55,383 bases of DNA, from assembly GCA_946411205.1 (NCBI GenBank), contig CAMKDG010000003.1, positions 1-55,383 of the forward strand. Reading direction: 5' to 3'. The notes beneath the pieces were generated by a model that was given only the letters and a program-made list of their open reading frames with translations, did not search any database and was not told the origin of the DNA. This DNA is from an uncultured Desulfotomaculum sp. GTDB lineage: Bacteria; Bacillota; Desulfotomaculia; Desulfotomaculales; Desulfotomaculaceae. Shown here piece after piece: positions 33,714-41,416 of the stretch. A program made the position numbers and the translations under genes. The first letter of the stretch is position 1. The number at the start of each line of letters is the position of its first letter.

Positions 33714-35441
33714 ATGAATTTACTCAAGTATGTGCCAATCGTAGATACCGTAAGAAATTATGACAAAAGAAACTTTAAATTTGACCTAACTGCAGCACTC
33801 ACTGTGGCAGTAGTGGCTTTGCCACAAACGATGGCTTATGCCATGATTGCCGGGGTTCATCCAGCCTATGGTTTGTATTCCGGTATTGTATTAACTATTT
33901 TGGCCTCTGCCTTTGGTAGCTCAAACCAACTAGCCACTGGGCCAACAAACGCCATTTCACTGTTAATTGCTGCCTATATGGCTGCCTTTGTTGGTCAAGA
34001 TAACTTCTTTGTAAACCTTTTCCTACTTACTTTTATGGTAGGAGCCATCCAGTTTGCCCTGGGAGTTTTACGCTTAGGCTCCCTGGTTAACTATGTATCC
34101 CATGCTGTTATTGTCGGTTTTACAGCGGGAGCGGGTATTATTATCGCCATGGGTCAATTAAATAACCTAATGGGTGTCAAATTACCCAAGGGTCATTTAT
34201 CCAGTATTGATAAAGTGGTAGCCTGCTTTACCAATATTGATAAGATGAACTATGTAGCCTTTGGAATTGGCTTGTTTACCATTGTAGTGATCTTACTTTG
34301 CAAAAAAATCAACAAAAATTTACCTGGAGCCTTATTGGGAGTAATTTTCTCAGTAATTTTGGTTATGACTCTGGGTTTAGAGCAATATGGCATAAATGTT
34401 GTAGGCAAAATACCGCAGGCCATTCCTCCCCTGAGTATGCCGAACTTTAGTTTAGCGGCTGCTGGGCAGTTGGGTGCCGGTGCCATTGTTATTGCCGTTA
34501 TCGGTTTGGTGGAAGCAGTGTCTATTTCAAAAGCAATTGCTTCCAAAACCTTGCAAAAGATTGACCCGAATCAGGAATTTATTGGGCAGGGCATTGCCAA
34601 TATGGGCGGTTCTTTCTTTAGCAGTATTCCCGGTTCCGGTTCCTTTACCCGGTCGGCCATTACTTTCCAAAACGGAGGTAAAACAAGACTGGCAGGTGTG
34701 ATGGTGGGGATTATTATCTTAGTGGTGTTAATTTTCTTTGCACCCTATGCCAGGTATATCCCGAATGCTAGCTTGGCTGGCGTGATTATGGTGGTTGCCT
34801 ATTCCATGATCGATAAAAAGGCTTTGGTTAAAGTATTGAAGACGAATCGTAGTGATGCCCTTGTACTATTGGTAACTATGTTGACGACTATTTTTGCACC
34901 AGAATTAGAACAGGCTATTTATGCAGGTGTAGCTTTGTCCCTGCTGCTGTATCTCAAGGAATCTGGTTCAGCTAGTGTTAAAACATTAGCTCCGGTACGA
35001 GCCGCCGATGGTCGTTTTGTGGAGCAAGCAGTCAATGGCGACAATCCGTCTATCTCGATTTTTCAATTGGAAGGAAATCTTTATTTTGGTTCCTCAGCAG
35101 ATCTGGAAAAGAAATTAAGTGATGGGTATTCTGATTCCAAAGTCTTTCTCATTCGGTTTAAAGGGATCTCCGTTATTGATATCACAGCTTTGGAAGTAGT
35201 TGAGGCCTTTGTTACCCGGGCACTTGGCGACGGGAAGAGGGTGATCTTGTCCGGAGTTACACCTAAAATCCATAAAATGATGGATAAGATGCACATGATC
35301 CAGCATGTGGGTGCAGAAAATGTCTTTATGGAAGATGATGAGATATTTGCTACCTCCGGTAAGGCACTGGACGAAGCCAGTTCCTTTGTAAGAAATATTA
35401 GCTATAGCAGCCAAGAGAGAGTTGCCCAGGCGCAGGGTTAA
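33714..35441 (+). CDS. SulP-family anion permease with STAS domain
   Basis: The 575-residue protein is a full SLC26/SulP transporter: 12-14 membrane segments from about residue 25 to 410, the VALPQTMAYAMIAGVHPAYGLYSG signature of SulP helix 1, and a C-terminal cytoplasmic STAS domain (about 440-550, FQLEGNLYFGSSADLEKKL...). Substrates of the family are sulfate, bicarbonate (BicA) or other anions. ATG 33714 follows GGGGGC. It lies 175 bp after the HTH gene. The nearby MpsC-family genes, elsewhere tied to inorganic-carbon uptake, keep bicarbonate open as a substrate. Confidence 0.92.
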   Translation: MNLLKYVPIVDTVRNYDKRNFKFDLTAALTVAVVALPQTMAYAMIAGVHPAYGLYSGIVLTILASAFGSSNQLATGPTNAISLLIAAYMAAFVGQDNFFVNLFLLTFMVGAIQFALGVLRLGSLVNYVSHAVIVGFTAGAGIIIAMGQLNNLMGVKLPKGHLSSIDKVVACFTNIDKMNYVAFGIGLFTIVVILLCKKINKNLPGALLGVIFSVILVMTLGLEQYGINVVGKIPQAIPPLSMPNFSLAAAGQLGAGAIVIAVIGLVEAVSISKAIASKTLQKIDPNQEFIGQGIANMGGSFFSSIPGSGSFTRSAITFQNGGKTRLAGVMVGIIILVVLIFFAPYARYIPNASLAGVIMVVAYSMIDKKALVKVLKTNRSDALVLLVTMLTTIFAPELEQAIYAGVALSLLLYLKESGSASVKTLAPVRAADGRFVEQAVNGDNPSISIFQLEGNLYFGSSADLEKKLSDGYSDSKVFLIRFKGISVIDITALEVVEAFVTRALGDGKRVILSGVTPKIHKMMDKMHMIQHVGAENVFMEDDEIFATSGKALDEASSFVRNISYSSQERVAQAQG

Positions 35442-35564
35442 AAACATAATTAGATTCATAAATCTTAATTATAATAAATATTTATAATTACAACAATTAG
35501 TAATAAATAAAAAATTAAGGTCATTGGTCTAAAAAGGGTACCTGTTGATCTTGATAAAATCAGT

Positions 35565-35594
35565 AAAAAAAGTGGTCATTTGACCACTTTTTTT
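35565..35594. terminator. Terminator after sulP
   Basis: A perfect palindrome of A7-GTGGTCA / TGACCAC-T7, functional in both directions. Confidence 0.85.
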
Positions 35595-35706
35595 AGTGGG
35601 TTGAGAAAGGGAGCGCTATAGCTTAAAAAATGGAGAAATATCCAGCTAAACTTAAAAATATCCAAGATATCAAGCTGTACAAAATTTCACTAAAAAGATA
35701 TTTTAA

Positions 35707-35722
35707 GACAAAGTCAAATGTC
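35707..35722. promoter_or_regulatory. GACA-N8-TGTC palindrome, site 1
   Basis: GACA-AAGTCAAA-TGTC lies just upstream of the leader RNA before the gene at 35871. CTGTACA (35675) lies 32 bp upstream. One of four identically spaced half-site pairs in the region. Confidence 0.6.
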
Positions 35723-35728
35723 ACTATT

Positions 35729-35826
35729 ATTGGCAGGCAAAGTGCGAAGGGGCAAGGATTTCCTTGGCATTGGGTAGGCCAGCACAATCTGCGGTATCTG
35801 TACCGTTTCTATGTGCTGGTTTTTTA
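35729..35826 (+). ncRNA. Candidate structured leader RNA, copy A
   Basis: P1 pairs TTGGC (35730-35734) with GCCAG (35778-35782); P2 pairs AGTGC (35741) with GCATT (35768); P3 is CAAGG-ATTT-CCTTG. The 3' strand of P1 is also the 5' arm of a terminator CCAGCACA / TGTGCTGG followed by T6. The two folds exclude each other, the logic of a riboswitch. Two related copies lie before the DASS permease genes. The 5' TTGGCA...GTGC could alternatively be a sigma-54 element in this copy. Confidence 0.6.
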
Positions 35827-35870
35827 GTTCCGTTTTTTGGTCATACTTTAATGATGAGGGGGTTAGTACG

Positions 35871-36146
35871 ATGAATGGAACCTCGAAATGCGGTCAATGC
35901 AGGTATAAAGATAGTTGTCAAATTAGGCTTCAACTTAGCGATATCGTTAAAGAGGTTATCAAACAGGCTGAGTCTGAGGTACAACGTTTAGCACCGAAGG
36001 AAATTGATTACATGATTGTCACCGATATTGCGTTGATTCCCACCCGTTGCCAAAATTACGTCTGCCGAAATGATAACGGCGACCTAGTAAAAGAAAAAGA
36101 CCGCTTGTTCTTTCTGGATAGAGGAGTAGCCCCCTCGGCAATATAA
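35871..36146 (+). CDS. Unknown Cys-rich small protein
   Basis: The 91-residue protein starts at ATG 35871 behind GAGGGGG. The N-terminus MNGTSKCGQCRYKDSCQIRL has CxxC and a third Cys; the second half has RCQNYVC. The five cysteines could hold a zinc or Fe-S centre. An acidic helical middle follows. No family recognised. It is preceded by the structured leader RNA shared with two anion permease genes and flanked by terminators, so it is a single-gene member of the same proposed regulon. Confidence 0.7.
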   Translation: MNGTSKCGQCRYKDSCQIRLQLSDIVKEVIKQAESEVQRLAPKEIDYMIVTDIALIPTRCQNYVCRNDNGDLVKEKDRLFFLDRGVAPSAI

Positions 36147-36164
36147 TGAAAAATGGTCACCGAG

Positions 36165-36192
36165 CACCCCTGACAAAAGGGGTGTTTTTTAT
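36165..36192 (+). terminator. Terminator after Cys-rich gene
   Basis: CACCCCT / AGGGGTG stem with a 6-base loop and six T. Confidence 0.85.
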
Positions 36193-36382
36193 TGATGAAA
36201 AATAATTTTTGACACCCCAAAAAATCAAGAAAAATAACCATTTAAGTAGTGACAAAAAATTTTAAAAAAGCGTTAGCGTGAGTAATGATGCAATAAGCGG
36301 AGTACAAGTGCCGAAAATCACATAATCAACTAAATATCGTCCTGTACAATAATATCTAGTTTGATTACATTTATAGCACGAT

Positions 36383-36398
36383 GACAGAATGATTTGTC
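36383..36398. promoter_or_regulatory. GACA-N8-TGTC palindrome, site 2
   Basis: GACA-GAATGATT-TGTC is 42 bp before mpsC-like gene 1. A further AATGATTTGTCA half-site lies at 36412-36423, 24 bp on. CTGTACA is at 36342. Confidence 0.6.
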
Positions 36399-36439
36399 AA
36401 TAAAAAGTCCTAATGATTTGTCAGTCAGGGGGCTGGTAT

Positions 36440-36805
36440 ATGTCGCAGTCCGTGATGGAAAAACGAATATGTGATGAGTTTATTAAGTTTCAACGAAATC
36501 TCGTTGGGCGAGGTCCCGAGTGTACGAAAGTGATGATTTGCCGAGATATGATCATTGTTCGGTCAACCGGGGTTTTGACCAAGGAGGAAAAGCATGTTAG
36601 CGGTACTCGCAAAGGAAGAGCCTTAGTCAAACAATTAAGAATGGAATTAAGGGATACCTACGTGGAGCAAATTGAACGGATTATTTGTGATATTATCCAA
36701 TGCAGGGTAAAAAGTAGTCACGGCGATATTAGTATTAGAACAGGCGAACAGATAGAGGTATTTATTTTAGAAATTGACTTGGAGAAAAAAATAAAAACCA
36801 ACTGA
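36440..36805 (+). CDS. MpsC/DUF2294 family protein, copy 1
   Basis: The 121-residue protein belongs to the DUF2294 family, also called MpsC/YbcI. Signatures are EFIKFQRNLVGRGPE, VMICRDMIIVRSTGVLTKEEK and GDISIRTGEQIEVFILE. In Staphylococcus and Bacillus, relatives are encoded with MpsA/MpsB-type inorganic-carbon uptake proteins. No mpsA or mpsB homologue is present here; instead the gene precedes a DASS permease. ATG 36440 follows GGGGG. The protein at 40757 is a close paralogue with the same arrangement. Confidence 0.88.
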   Translation: MSQSVMEKRICDEFIKFQRNLVGRGPECTKVMICRDMIIVRSTGVLTKEEKHVSGTRKGRALVKQLRMELRDTYVEQIERIICDIIQCRVKSSHGDISIRTGEQIEVFILEIDLEKKIKTN

Positions 36806-36849
36806 CAAATGATTCTTTCTCAAAGGGTTATTTTGTTAGTCAGTTTATA

Positions 36850-36941
36850 ATTGGTAGGCTCTACACAAAGCAAAAACTTGGTGTAAGTAGACCAGTGTTA
36901 TTAAAGGACAGTATAGCTGTTCTTTGAGCACTGGTTTTTTT
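36850..36941 (+). ncRNA. Candidate structured leader RNA, copy B
   Basis: P1 pairs ATTGGT (36850-36855) with ACCAGT (36891-36896); P2 pairs TACAC (36862) with GTGTA (36881). The terminator CCAGTG...CACTGG plus T7 reuses the P1 3' strand. It lies between mpsC-like 1 and DASS permease 1. Compared with copies A and C, P1 pairs change together (GGC/GCC against GGT/ACC). An AAAGGAGG follows the terminator. Confidence 0.65.
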
Positions 36942-37042
36942 ATTTTTTAAAGGAGGTGGTAAAGCAGTAGCTTTATTTAATATTCAAACAATCGAACAAT
37001 TTACAAACACCTGAAAGTGAATAATAAAGAGGGGTGTGTTTA

Positions 37043-38494
37043 ATGAATCAAAACACGAAAAGAATTTTCTTTATCCTGTTAGGTCTAGCTGCATTTTTTG
37101 CTCTTTATTTAGCTCCGCAATTTGCTCCCGCTGTTGATCCGTCCGGTAAAGCCTTTGAGTTATCCCAGGAGGGTAAGGCTGCCATTGGTTTGTTCTTGTT
37201 AGCGGGTATTTGGTGGGTATTTGAGGTAACCCCCATTGGCGTTACCAGTATTGCCATTGGTGTTGTTCAGGCATTATTTTTAATTCGACCGGCTAAAGAT
37301 GCCTTTAGAGACTTTATGGACCCCACTGTTATGTTTATTCTGGGCTCTTTACTAATTGGTTTAGCTTTTACAAAAGCAGGAATTACGAAACGAATCGCGT
37401 ATAAAATGTTAGATGTAGTAGGTGAAGATACCCGGAAAATTCTTTTAGGCGTCTTTGTTATTACGGCATTACTAACCCACATCATGGCGCATACAGCCGT
37501 GGCTGCCACCATGTTTCCCATCCTAGTGGCGATTCTTGCTCTCTACGGAGAAAGCAACGATGGTAAACCGACCAAGTTTGGTAAAGCACTGTTTATCGGC
37601 ATGGCTTATACTGCCGGTGCCGGTAGTATCTGCACCCTGTTAGGTGGTGCCCGTAACCCTGCGGCAGTAGGATTTTATAAGGAATTCACCGGTGTAGATG
37701 TTTCTTTTATTGATTTTTCCCTGCATATGGCACCCTTTGGTTGGATAACTGTATTTTTAATCTGGGCCTTGTTATTAGTCATCTATAAGCCCGAGAAAAA
37801 AAGGATTCCTGGCCTAAGGGAAAAAGCCCGTGCCGAATACGCCAAGCTGGGACCCGTTAACAGGCAAGAGGTTTTTGTAGGAGTTGTCATTTTTTGTGCT
37901 CTCGCCATGTTGATACTACAGGCAGTCGTACCTGCTTTAAAAACGATGGATCGTTCGGTGCCTCTGTTGGCTGCAGGCTTATTGTTCTTCCTATCAAACA
38001 TCTTAACGGTTGAAGATTTAGAGAAGAAAATCCCCTGGAATATCGTGTTATTATTCTCTGGTGCGATGAGCATTGGTTTCTGTCTCTGGCAAACTGGCGC
38101 CGCTGAATGGATTGCCGTGAAGTGGTTGGCAATGTTGGTAAATGCTCATTGGCTGGTATTTGTTTTGGGCATTTGTTTCCTAGTATTAGTTATGACCAAC
38201 TTTATCATGAACGTAGCTGCCATTGCGATTACACTGCCGGTAGCACTGGTTATTGCTAATTACCTGGGAGTTAACCCGGAATTGATTCTCTATGGCGCCA
38301 CTGCCATGGCTGGTATGCCCTTCTTACTCTTAATAGGGGCTGCTCCCAATGCGATGGCTTACGAGTCCAAACAATTTACCACGGGTGAATTCTTTAAAAC
38401 CGGCATCCCTGCCAGTGCTATGATTTTGTGCTTACTGGTGTTAATGACTTTCACTTATTGGCCGATCATCGGTATGTCCGCATTGATTAAGTAA
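37043..38494 (+). CDS. DASS/SLC13-family anion:sodium symporter, copy 1
   Basis: The 483-residue integral membrane protein has about 12 hydrophobic segments. Family blocks include GLFLLAGIWWVFEVTPIGVTS, MDPTVMFILGSLLIG, LTHIMAHTAVAATMFPI, and near the end NFIMNVAAIAITLPVAL and LIGAAPNAMAYES, the DASS substrate/sodium site region. Substrates in the family are dicarboxylates, sulfate or related anions. ATG 37043 follows AGAGGGGTG. It is about 80% identical by eye to the paralogue at 41417. Confidence 0.9.
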   Translation: MNQNTKRIFFILLGLAAFFALYLAPQFAPAVDPSGKAFELSQEGKAAIGLFLLAGIWWVFEVTPIGVTSIAIGVVQALFLIRPAKDAFRDFMDPTVMFILGSLLIGLAFTKAGITKRIAYKMLDVVGEDTRKILLGVFVITALLTHIMAHTAVAATMFPILVAILALYGESNDGKPTKFGKALFIGMAYTAGAGSICTLLGGARNPAAVGFYKEFTGVDVSFIDFSLHMAPFGWITVFLIWALLLVIYKPEKKRIPGLREKARAEYAKLGPVNRQEVFVGVVIFCALAMLILQAVVPALKTMDRSVPLLAAGLLFFLSNILTVEDLEKKIPWNIVLLFSGAMSIGFCLWQTGAAEWIAVKWLAMLVNAHWLVFVLGICFLVLVMTNFIMNVAAIAITLPVALVIANYLGVNPELILYGATAMAGMPFLLLIGAAPNAMAYESKQFTTGEFFKTGIPASAMILCLLVLMTFTYWPIIGMSALIK

Positions 38495-38516
38495 GCACTG
38501 AGCAATCTTTACTATT

Positions 38517-38555
38517 AATTCTGATACACCTGGCTTGGTCAGGTGTATCAGAATT
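38517..38555. terminator. Terminator between DASS-1 and ArsB/NhaD-1
   Basis: AATTCTGATACACCTG / CAGGTGTATCAGAATT is a perfect 16-bp stem with a 7-base loop. No strong T-run follows, so it may instead protect the upstream mRNA end. Confidence 0.7.
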
Positions 38556-38613
38556 GCTTATAAATTTAACTTAAAATTTTAATTAATAATTATTAATCAG
38601 AAAGGGGATTACT

Positions 38614-39897
38614 GTGGAAGGAAACAGTCAAGTTATTTTTGCTACAGTCGTGTTTTTGATTTCCTATGCAATTATTATCTCAGAAAAGATTCATCGTACC
38701 GTGGTGGCATTATTTGGGGCCATGTTGGTAATCATTGGTGGCGTCATTCACCAGGAAAAGGCAGTGGCAGCCATTGATTTTAATACCATTGGTCTGCTGG
38801 TTGGCATGATGATTATCGTGGGTATTGCCAGAAATTCAGGACTTTTTGAGTACTTGGCGGTAAGGGCAGCGAAACAGAGCAAGGGAGATCCTGTTAAGAT
38901 CATGGTTTCTTTGTCTATTATTACCGCTGTTTTATCTGCGTTTTTAGATAACGTGACTACCGTTTTGCTGATTGTTCCCATCACTTTTTCTATTGCCAAA
39001 GCGTTAGAGGTTAACCCAATGCCAATTCTTTTCGCCGAAATTTTATCTTCCAATATTGGCGGCACGGCAACCCTAATCGGGGACCCGCCGAACATTATGA
39101 TTGGTTCTGCCACTGGACTTGGCTTTATGGATTTTGTGGTAAACCTGGCGCCGGCAATTATTGTTATTCAAATCGTGACTGTTCTCTTATTAAAGATGAT
39201 TTATGGCAAACAACTGGTAACCCGTGAGGAGTTAAAAAACAATATTTTAAAATTAAATCCCAGTGACGAGATTAAAGATGTTGTTCTGCTTAAGAAATCA
39301 TTATTTGTTATCTTCTTAACCATCGCGGGTTTTTTAGTGCACCAGTATGTCCATTTGGAATCGGCTACCATAGCCCTGGGCGGTGCAGCGTTACTATTAC
39401 TGATTACTCGTGATGAACCAGAACATGCACTTCAAGCAGTGGAGTGGCCCGTGATTTTCTTCTTTGCTGGGCTCTTCATCTTAGTGGGGGCACTGGAGCA
39501 TGTTGGTATAATAGAATGGGTGGCCAAAGAATCCTTGAAACTTACTGGGGGAGCCATCTTACCTACGGGTATGCTTATTCTCTGGCTTTCTGCAATTGCC
39601 TCGGCTTTTATCGACAATATTCCTTTCGTAGCTACCATGATCCCCTTAATTCAGGATATGGGCCGTCTAGGTGGTATTCCTGATTTAAATCCCCTTTGGT
39701 GGTCATTATCCTTAGGGGCCTGCCTGGGTGGTAATGGTACCATCATTGGTGCTTCTGCCAACGTAGTAGTAGCAGGTATGGCCGAAAAACGTGGCTATAA
39801 ATGGACCTTTGTTGGCTTTATGAAAGTGGCCTTCCCATTAATGCTGGTCTCTATTGTATTATCTACTGTATACTTATACTTCTTCTTTTTAACATAA
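38614..39897 (+). CDS. ArsB/NhaD-type permease, copy 1
   Basis: The 427-residue ion-transporter-superfamily protein has 10-12 helices. Diagnostic blocks are FNTIGLLVGMMIIVGI, FLDNVTTVLLIVPITFSI, GGTATLIGDPPNIMIG and ASAFIDNIPFVATMIPL; the two DN-containing re-entrant loops belong to ArsB/NhaD/P-protein transporters. Substrate is unknown: sodium/proton antiport or an oxyanion. GTG 38614 follows AAAGGGG. Its paralogue at 43100 is nearly as long and very similar. Confidence 0.9.
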   Translation: MEGNSQVIFATVVFLISYAIIISEKIHRTVVALFGAMLVIIGGVIHQEKAVAAIDFNTIGLLVGMMIIVGIARNSGLFEYLAVRAAKQSKGDPVKIMVSLSIITAVLSAFLDNVTTVLLIVPITFSIAKALEVNPMPILFAEILSSNIGGTATLIGDPPNIMIGSATGLGFMDFVVNLAPAIIVIQIVTVLLLKMIYGKQLVTREELKNNILKLNPSDEIKDVVLLKKSLFVIFLTIAGFLVHQYVHLESATIALGGAALLLLITRDEPEHALQAVEWPVIFFFAGLFILVGALEHVGIIEWVAKESLKLTGGAILPTGMLILWLSAIASAFIDNIPFVATMIPLIQDMGRLGGIPDLNPLWWSLSLGACLGGNGTIIGASANVVVAGMAEKRGYKWTFVGFMKVAFPLMLVSIVLSTVYLYFFFLT

Positions 39898-39947
39898 CTA
39901 TCAGAGGGGATGAGGGGGAGTGATGTCCTCTGGACGCACCGTCTCCA

Positions 39948-40376
39948 ATGCAATCTATAACCAGACGTGGCAAACACAATCATGAAGCCAATTTGGCTAC
40001 TGTCTTGAAAGAACTTAAAGAAAGTGCTCACGCTGGTGGTGTAACACTGCAGCAACTTGTCAATGCCTGTGGCGTTAGTAAACGACATGTTTATCGTTAC
40101 CTAAGGGAGCTAGAAGAAATGGGGATCTCCATTGAACGACCCCAGATCATTCAGCCAGGCAAACCAGGGGTTGGCCGTTATAAACTAAGGGTCAATCTGG
40201 ATGAAGAGGCAATGGGTGAGACGATAATTCTGGTTACTTTAGGTCAGATGTTTAAACAATGTGAACTTTATCAACAGCAAATTGTTGCTCTGAAAAAGAT
40301 AGTTGTCACTAGTATGGCTGTTCGCTGTGGTTTTAAATTACCACTAAACTTCTTAGATAAAGTGGACTCACAGTAG
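39948..40376 (+). CDS. HTH regulator, short paralogue
   Basis: The 142-residue protein keeps an HTH_11-type head (VTLQQLVNACGVSKRHVYRYLRELEEMG) and a 75-residue C-terminal part. The RRGKHNHEANL start matches the regulator at 32769, but the long C-terminal domain is missing. It lies 50 bp after the first ArsB/NhaD gene, between the two permease cassettes, so a local control role is likely. No clear effector domain. Confidence 0.75.
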   Translation: MQSITRRGKHNHEANLATVLKELKESAHAGGVTLQQLVNACGVSKRHVYRYLRELEEMGISIERPQIIQPGKPGVGRYKLRVNLDEEAMGETIILVTLGQMFKQCELYQQQIVALKKIVVTSMAVRCGFKLPLNFLDKVDSQ

Positions 40377-40563
40377 AGAAACTAATGAAAGCAGATCCCA
40401 AGTCACTCCATTGGGATCTGCTTTTGTGTGTCCAAGACAAATAAAATTCCTTAAATCTGTGAAATGCCGCACAAGGGGGTGGAAAGTAGAGTTATTTATT
40501 AATAATATCAATTTAAGCGGAAATATAAAGCTGTACATAATTATTTTAAATCTGTACTTTTAA

Positions 40564-40579
40564 GACAAAAGATTTTGTC
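40564..40579. promoter_or_regulatory. GACA-N8-TGTC palindrome, site 3
   Basis: GACA-AAAGATTT-TGTC; the inner bases also pair (GACAAAA / TTTTGTC). A second half-site TTTGTCA is at 40597-40603, 23 bp on, and may double as a -35 (TTGTCA with TATAAC at 40622). CTGTACA is at 40531. It is upstream of mpsC-like gene 2. Confidence 0.6.
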
Positions 40580-40756
40580 ACTACAAAACGATATGGTTTG
40601 TCATGAAAATAAATGGATCAATATAACACTAATCCCTTTTATTGTATCAGAATCACCACCTGTTGTCCTTTGTGTAAATAGGAACAAATCTTTCTGGATT
40701 CATTTAAGTACCTTTATAAAGCACAAAGTTTGTTAGTGAAGAGGAGGAGATTAGAG

Positions 40757-41125
40757 GTGAGTCAACAACAGTTTCTAGAGAAACAAATCTGCGAAGCCTT
40801 TATAAAATTTCAACGAGAACTGGTTGGTCGGGGACCCGAAACCACCAGGGCAATGATTTGTAGAGATATGGTAATCCTCCGTTCCAAAGGTGTGTTAACG
40901 AAAGAAGAAAAACACGTAAGTAATTCGAAGAAAGGACGGACCTTGGTAAAACAACTGAGAATGGAATTAAGAGAATCTTACCTGGAACAAATTGAGAAAA
41001 TCATTACAGACATCACTAAGAGCAAGGTCATCAGTAGTCATGGGGACATCAGTATTCGTACGGGAGAACAAATCGAAGTGTTTATTATAGATACTGATCT
41101 GGAGAAAAAAATAAAAATTAACTAA
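40757..41125 (+). CDS. MpsC/DUF2294 family protein, copy 2
   Basis: The 122-residue paralogue of the protein at 36440 shares EAFIKFQRELVGRGPE, AMICRDMVILRSKGVLTKEEKHV and HGDISIRTGEQIEVFI, about 75-80% identical by eye. GTG 40757 is chosen because AGGAGG lies upstream and it aligns with copy 1; the longer frame adds an unrelated basic stretch. It is followed by leader RNA copy C and DASS permease 2. Confidence 0.88.
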   Translation: MSQQQFLEKQICEAFIKFQRELVGRGPETTRAMICRDMVILRSKGVLTKEEKHVSNSKKGRTLVKQLRMELRESYLEQIEKIITDITKSKVISSHGDISIRTGEQIEVFIIDTDLEKKIKIN

Positions 41126-41175
41126 CTGGCCGTGGACCTACAAAAGGGTATGGGGCGAGTTATCCATAATGAAAT

Positions 41176-41269
41176 GTTGGTAGACCGGATGCAGAGCCGT
41201 TGGGCTTGGTATTAAGTAAACCAACGTTATCTTGATTATTTGTTTGTTCAAGATGACGTTGGTTTTTTA
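41176..41269 (+). ncRNA. Candidate structured leader RNA, copy C
   Basis: P1 pairs GTTGGT (41176-41181) with ACCAAC (41220-41225), six Watson-Crick pairs; P2 ATGC/GTAT; P3 AGCC-GTTG-GGCT. The terminator ACCAACGT...ACGTTGGT plus T6 reuses the P1 3' strand. Shared unpaired signatures are AGRC after the 5' strand and RGTARR before the 3' strand. It lies between mpsC-like 2 and DASS permease 2. AAAGGAGGGGG follows, as in copy B. Confidence 0.65.
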
Positions 41270-41416
41270 CATTTCAAAGGAGGGGGTGTTGGCTAACCTC
41301 ATAGGCTGAGCATATTGAAGAAGCTTTTAGAATAGCACCTTACACAAAAATAGTTCATGTAGTCTTACCTTGGGGATAAGTAAGGACCTTTATTAAATAC
41401 TAAAGAGGTGATTGGT

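Noticed and set aside
35729..35746. TTGGCAGGCAAAGTGC as a sigma-54 promoter
   Set aside because: GG and GC are 12 bp apart in copies A and C of the leader RNA, but copy B has AC in place of GC. The stem covariation explains all three copies better. Kept as an alternative for copy A.
36950..41310. Tiny ORFs after AAAGGAGG behind leader RNAs B and C (4 and 7 codons)
   Set aside because: Their sequences are unrelated and too short to support; only the shared AAAGGAGG is notable.
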